From: Petrolisthes cinctipes
Lineage: Eukaryota; Arthropoda; Malacostraca; Decapoda; Porcellanidae
Direction of reading: 5' to 3'
DNA length: 64,000 nt
NCBI GenBank assembly: GCA_033782935.1
Contig: JAWQEG010000710.1
Span: 5,828,001-5,892,000, forward strand
The translations under genes and the position numbers were made by a program. Of this stretch, positions 63,869 to 64,000 are shown piece by piece (positions within the stretch are counted from its first letter, which is position 1; each line of letters begins with the position of its first letter). Below the pieces are notes generated by a model. That model was given only the letters and a program-made list of their open reading frames with translations, had not been told where the DNA came from and made no database searches.

Positions 63869-64000
63869 AAAATCGATATTTTAGGTGCCCAAAGTCAATA
63901 AGTGCATGCATCTTCTGTAACCGTTTATATCTCAAATTCAGGCTCAAAACACCCGAAAATTCGATATTTTTTGGTCCCAGAAGCGATCTGTACATGCCTA
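63869..64000 (+). repeat. Truncated monomer at right edge
   Basis: The last unit starts at 63869 and is cut by the window end after 132 bp, at CTGTACATGCCTA. The array therefore continues beyond the window on this side too. Confidence 0.9.

Larger units (their letters stand above)
1..64000 (+). repeat. Satellite DNA array, 176-bp family, fills the window
   Basis: Every stretch read carries the same unit, recognisable by AAAATCGATATTTT, TGCATGCATC, CGTTTATATCTCAAATTC, GATATTTTGGGGTCCCAGAAG, CTGTACATGCCTA and TTTTCAAAATA in that order. Spacing of the AAAATCGAT landmark is 175-177 bp for most units, with discrete classes at 147 and 159 bp. All units lie in one orientation and no inverted unit was seen. 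I see no terminal repeats, poly-A-tailed insert, transposase or reverse-transcriptase reading frame, telomere motif, or tRNA- or rRNA-like stretch. Arrays of this kind are typical of eukaryotic centromeric or heterochromatic DNA. The location on the chromosome and the species are not given by the sequence; a plant is my best guess from monomer length only. Confidence 0.98.

Noticed and set aside
1..64000. CRISPR-like regular repeats
   Set aside because: The repeats are contiguous with no unique spacers, units are 147-177 bp, and there are no cas genes. This is a tandem satellite.
1..64000. Assignment to a named plant satellite family or species
   Set aside because: Monomer length near 176 bp is shared by many unrelated centromeric satellites, and I do not recognise this sequence. 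Naming a species would be a guess.

Overview
The whole 64 kb window is one uninterrupted tandem satellite-DNA array. I find no gene, RNA gene, transposon, CRISPR array or non-satellite insert. Every stretch I read is the same repeat family, always head-to-tail on the + strand, with roughly 380 monomers in total. Such an array points to a eukaryotic chromosome: centromeric, pericentromeric or another large heterochromatic block. The 176-bp monomer, AT-rich composition and higher-order structure fit a plant satellite well, but an animal source cannot be excluded. I do not recognise the family or the species.

The basic monomer is 176-177 bp. It is an ancient dimer of two related halves of about 87 bp (half A) and 89 bp (half B). 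Two deleted classes are interspersed in a non-random order. A 147-bp class (S) has lost 29 bp from half A, and a 159-bp class (M) has lost 18 bp from half B. A 658-bp module L-S-M-N (176+147+159+176) recurs. For unit borders I use the AAAATCGAT at the start of half A.

Layout: (1) 1-6176 is a moderately diverged block of 37 whole monomers. (2) 6177-19176 holds a 6206-bp, 37-monomer higher-order repeat (HOR), two full copies plus the start of a third, nearly identical. (3) 19177 to about 26850 is a mosaic rebuilt from pieces of that HOR, with copy offsets of 3007, 3096, 7144 and 9802 bp and an aberrant 89-bp half-monomer. (4) About 26850-54588 is an older, more diverged region with small local duplications (486, 1031 and 1881 bp periods) and a family of short monomers carrying growing poly-A tracts. 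(5) 54589-64000 is a second young zone: a 21-monomer, 3544-bp HOR (second copy one monomer shorter, 3368 bp), then an 854-bp five-monomer tandem duplication, then a truncated end.

The many small open reading frames are artefacts of repetition. The 147-, 159- and 177-bp units are multiples of three, so a stop-free frame is carried from unit to unit. The biological content is therefore the satellite's architecture and its record of unequal exchange, not proteins.
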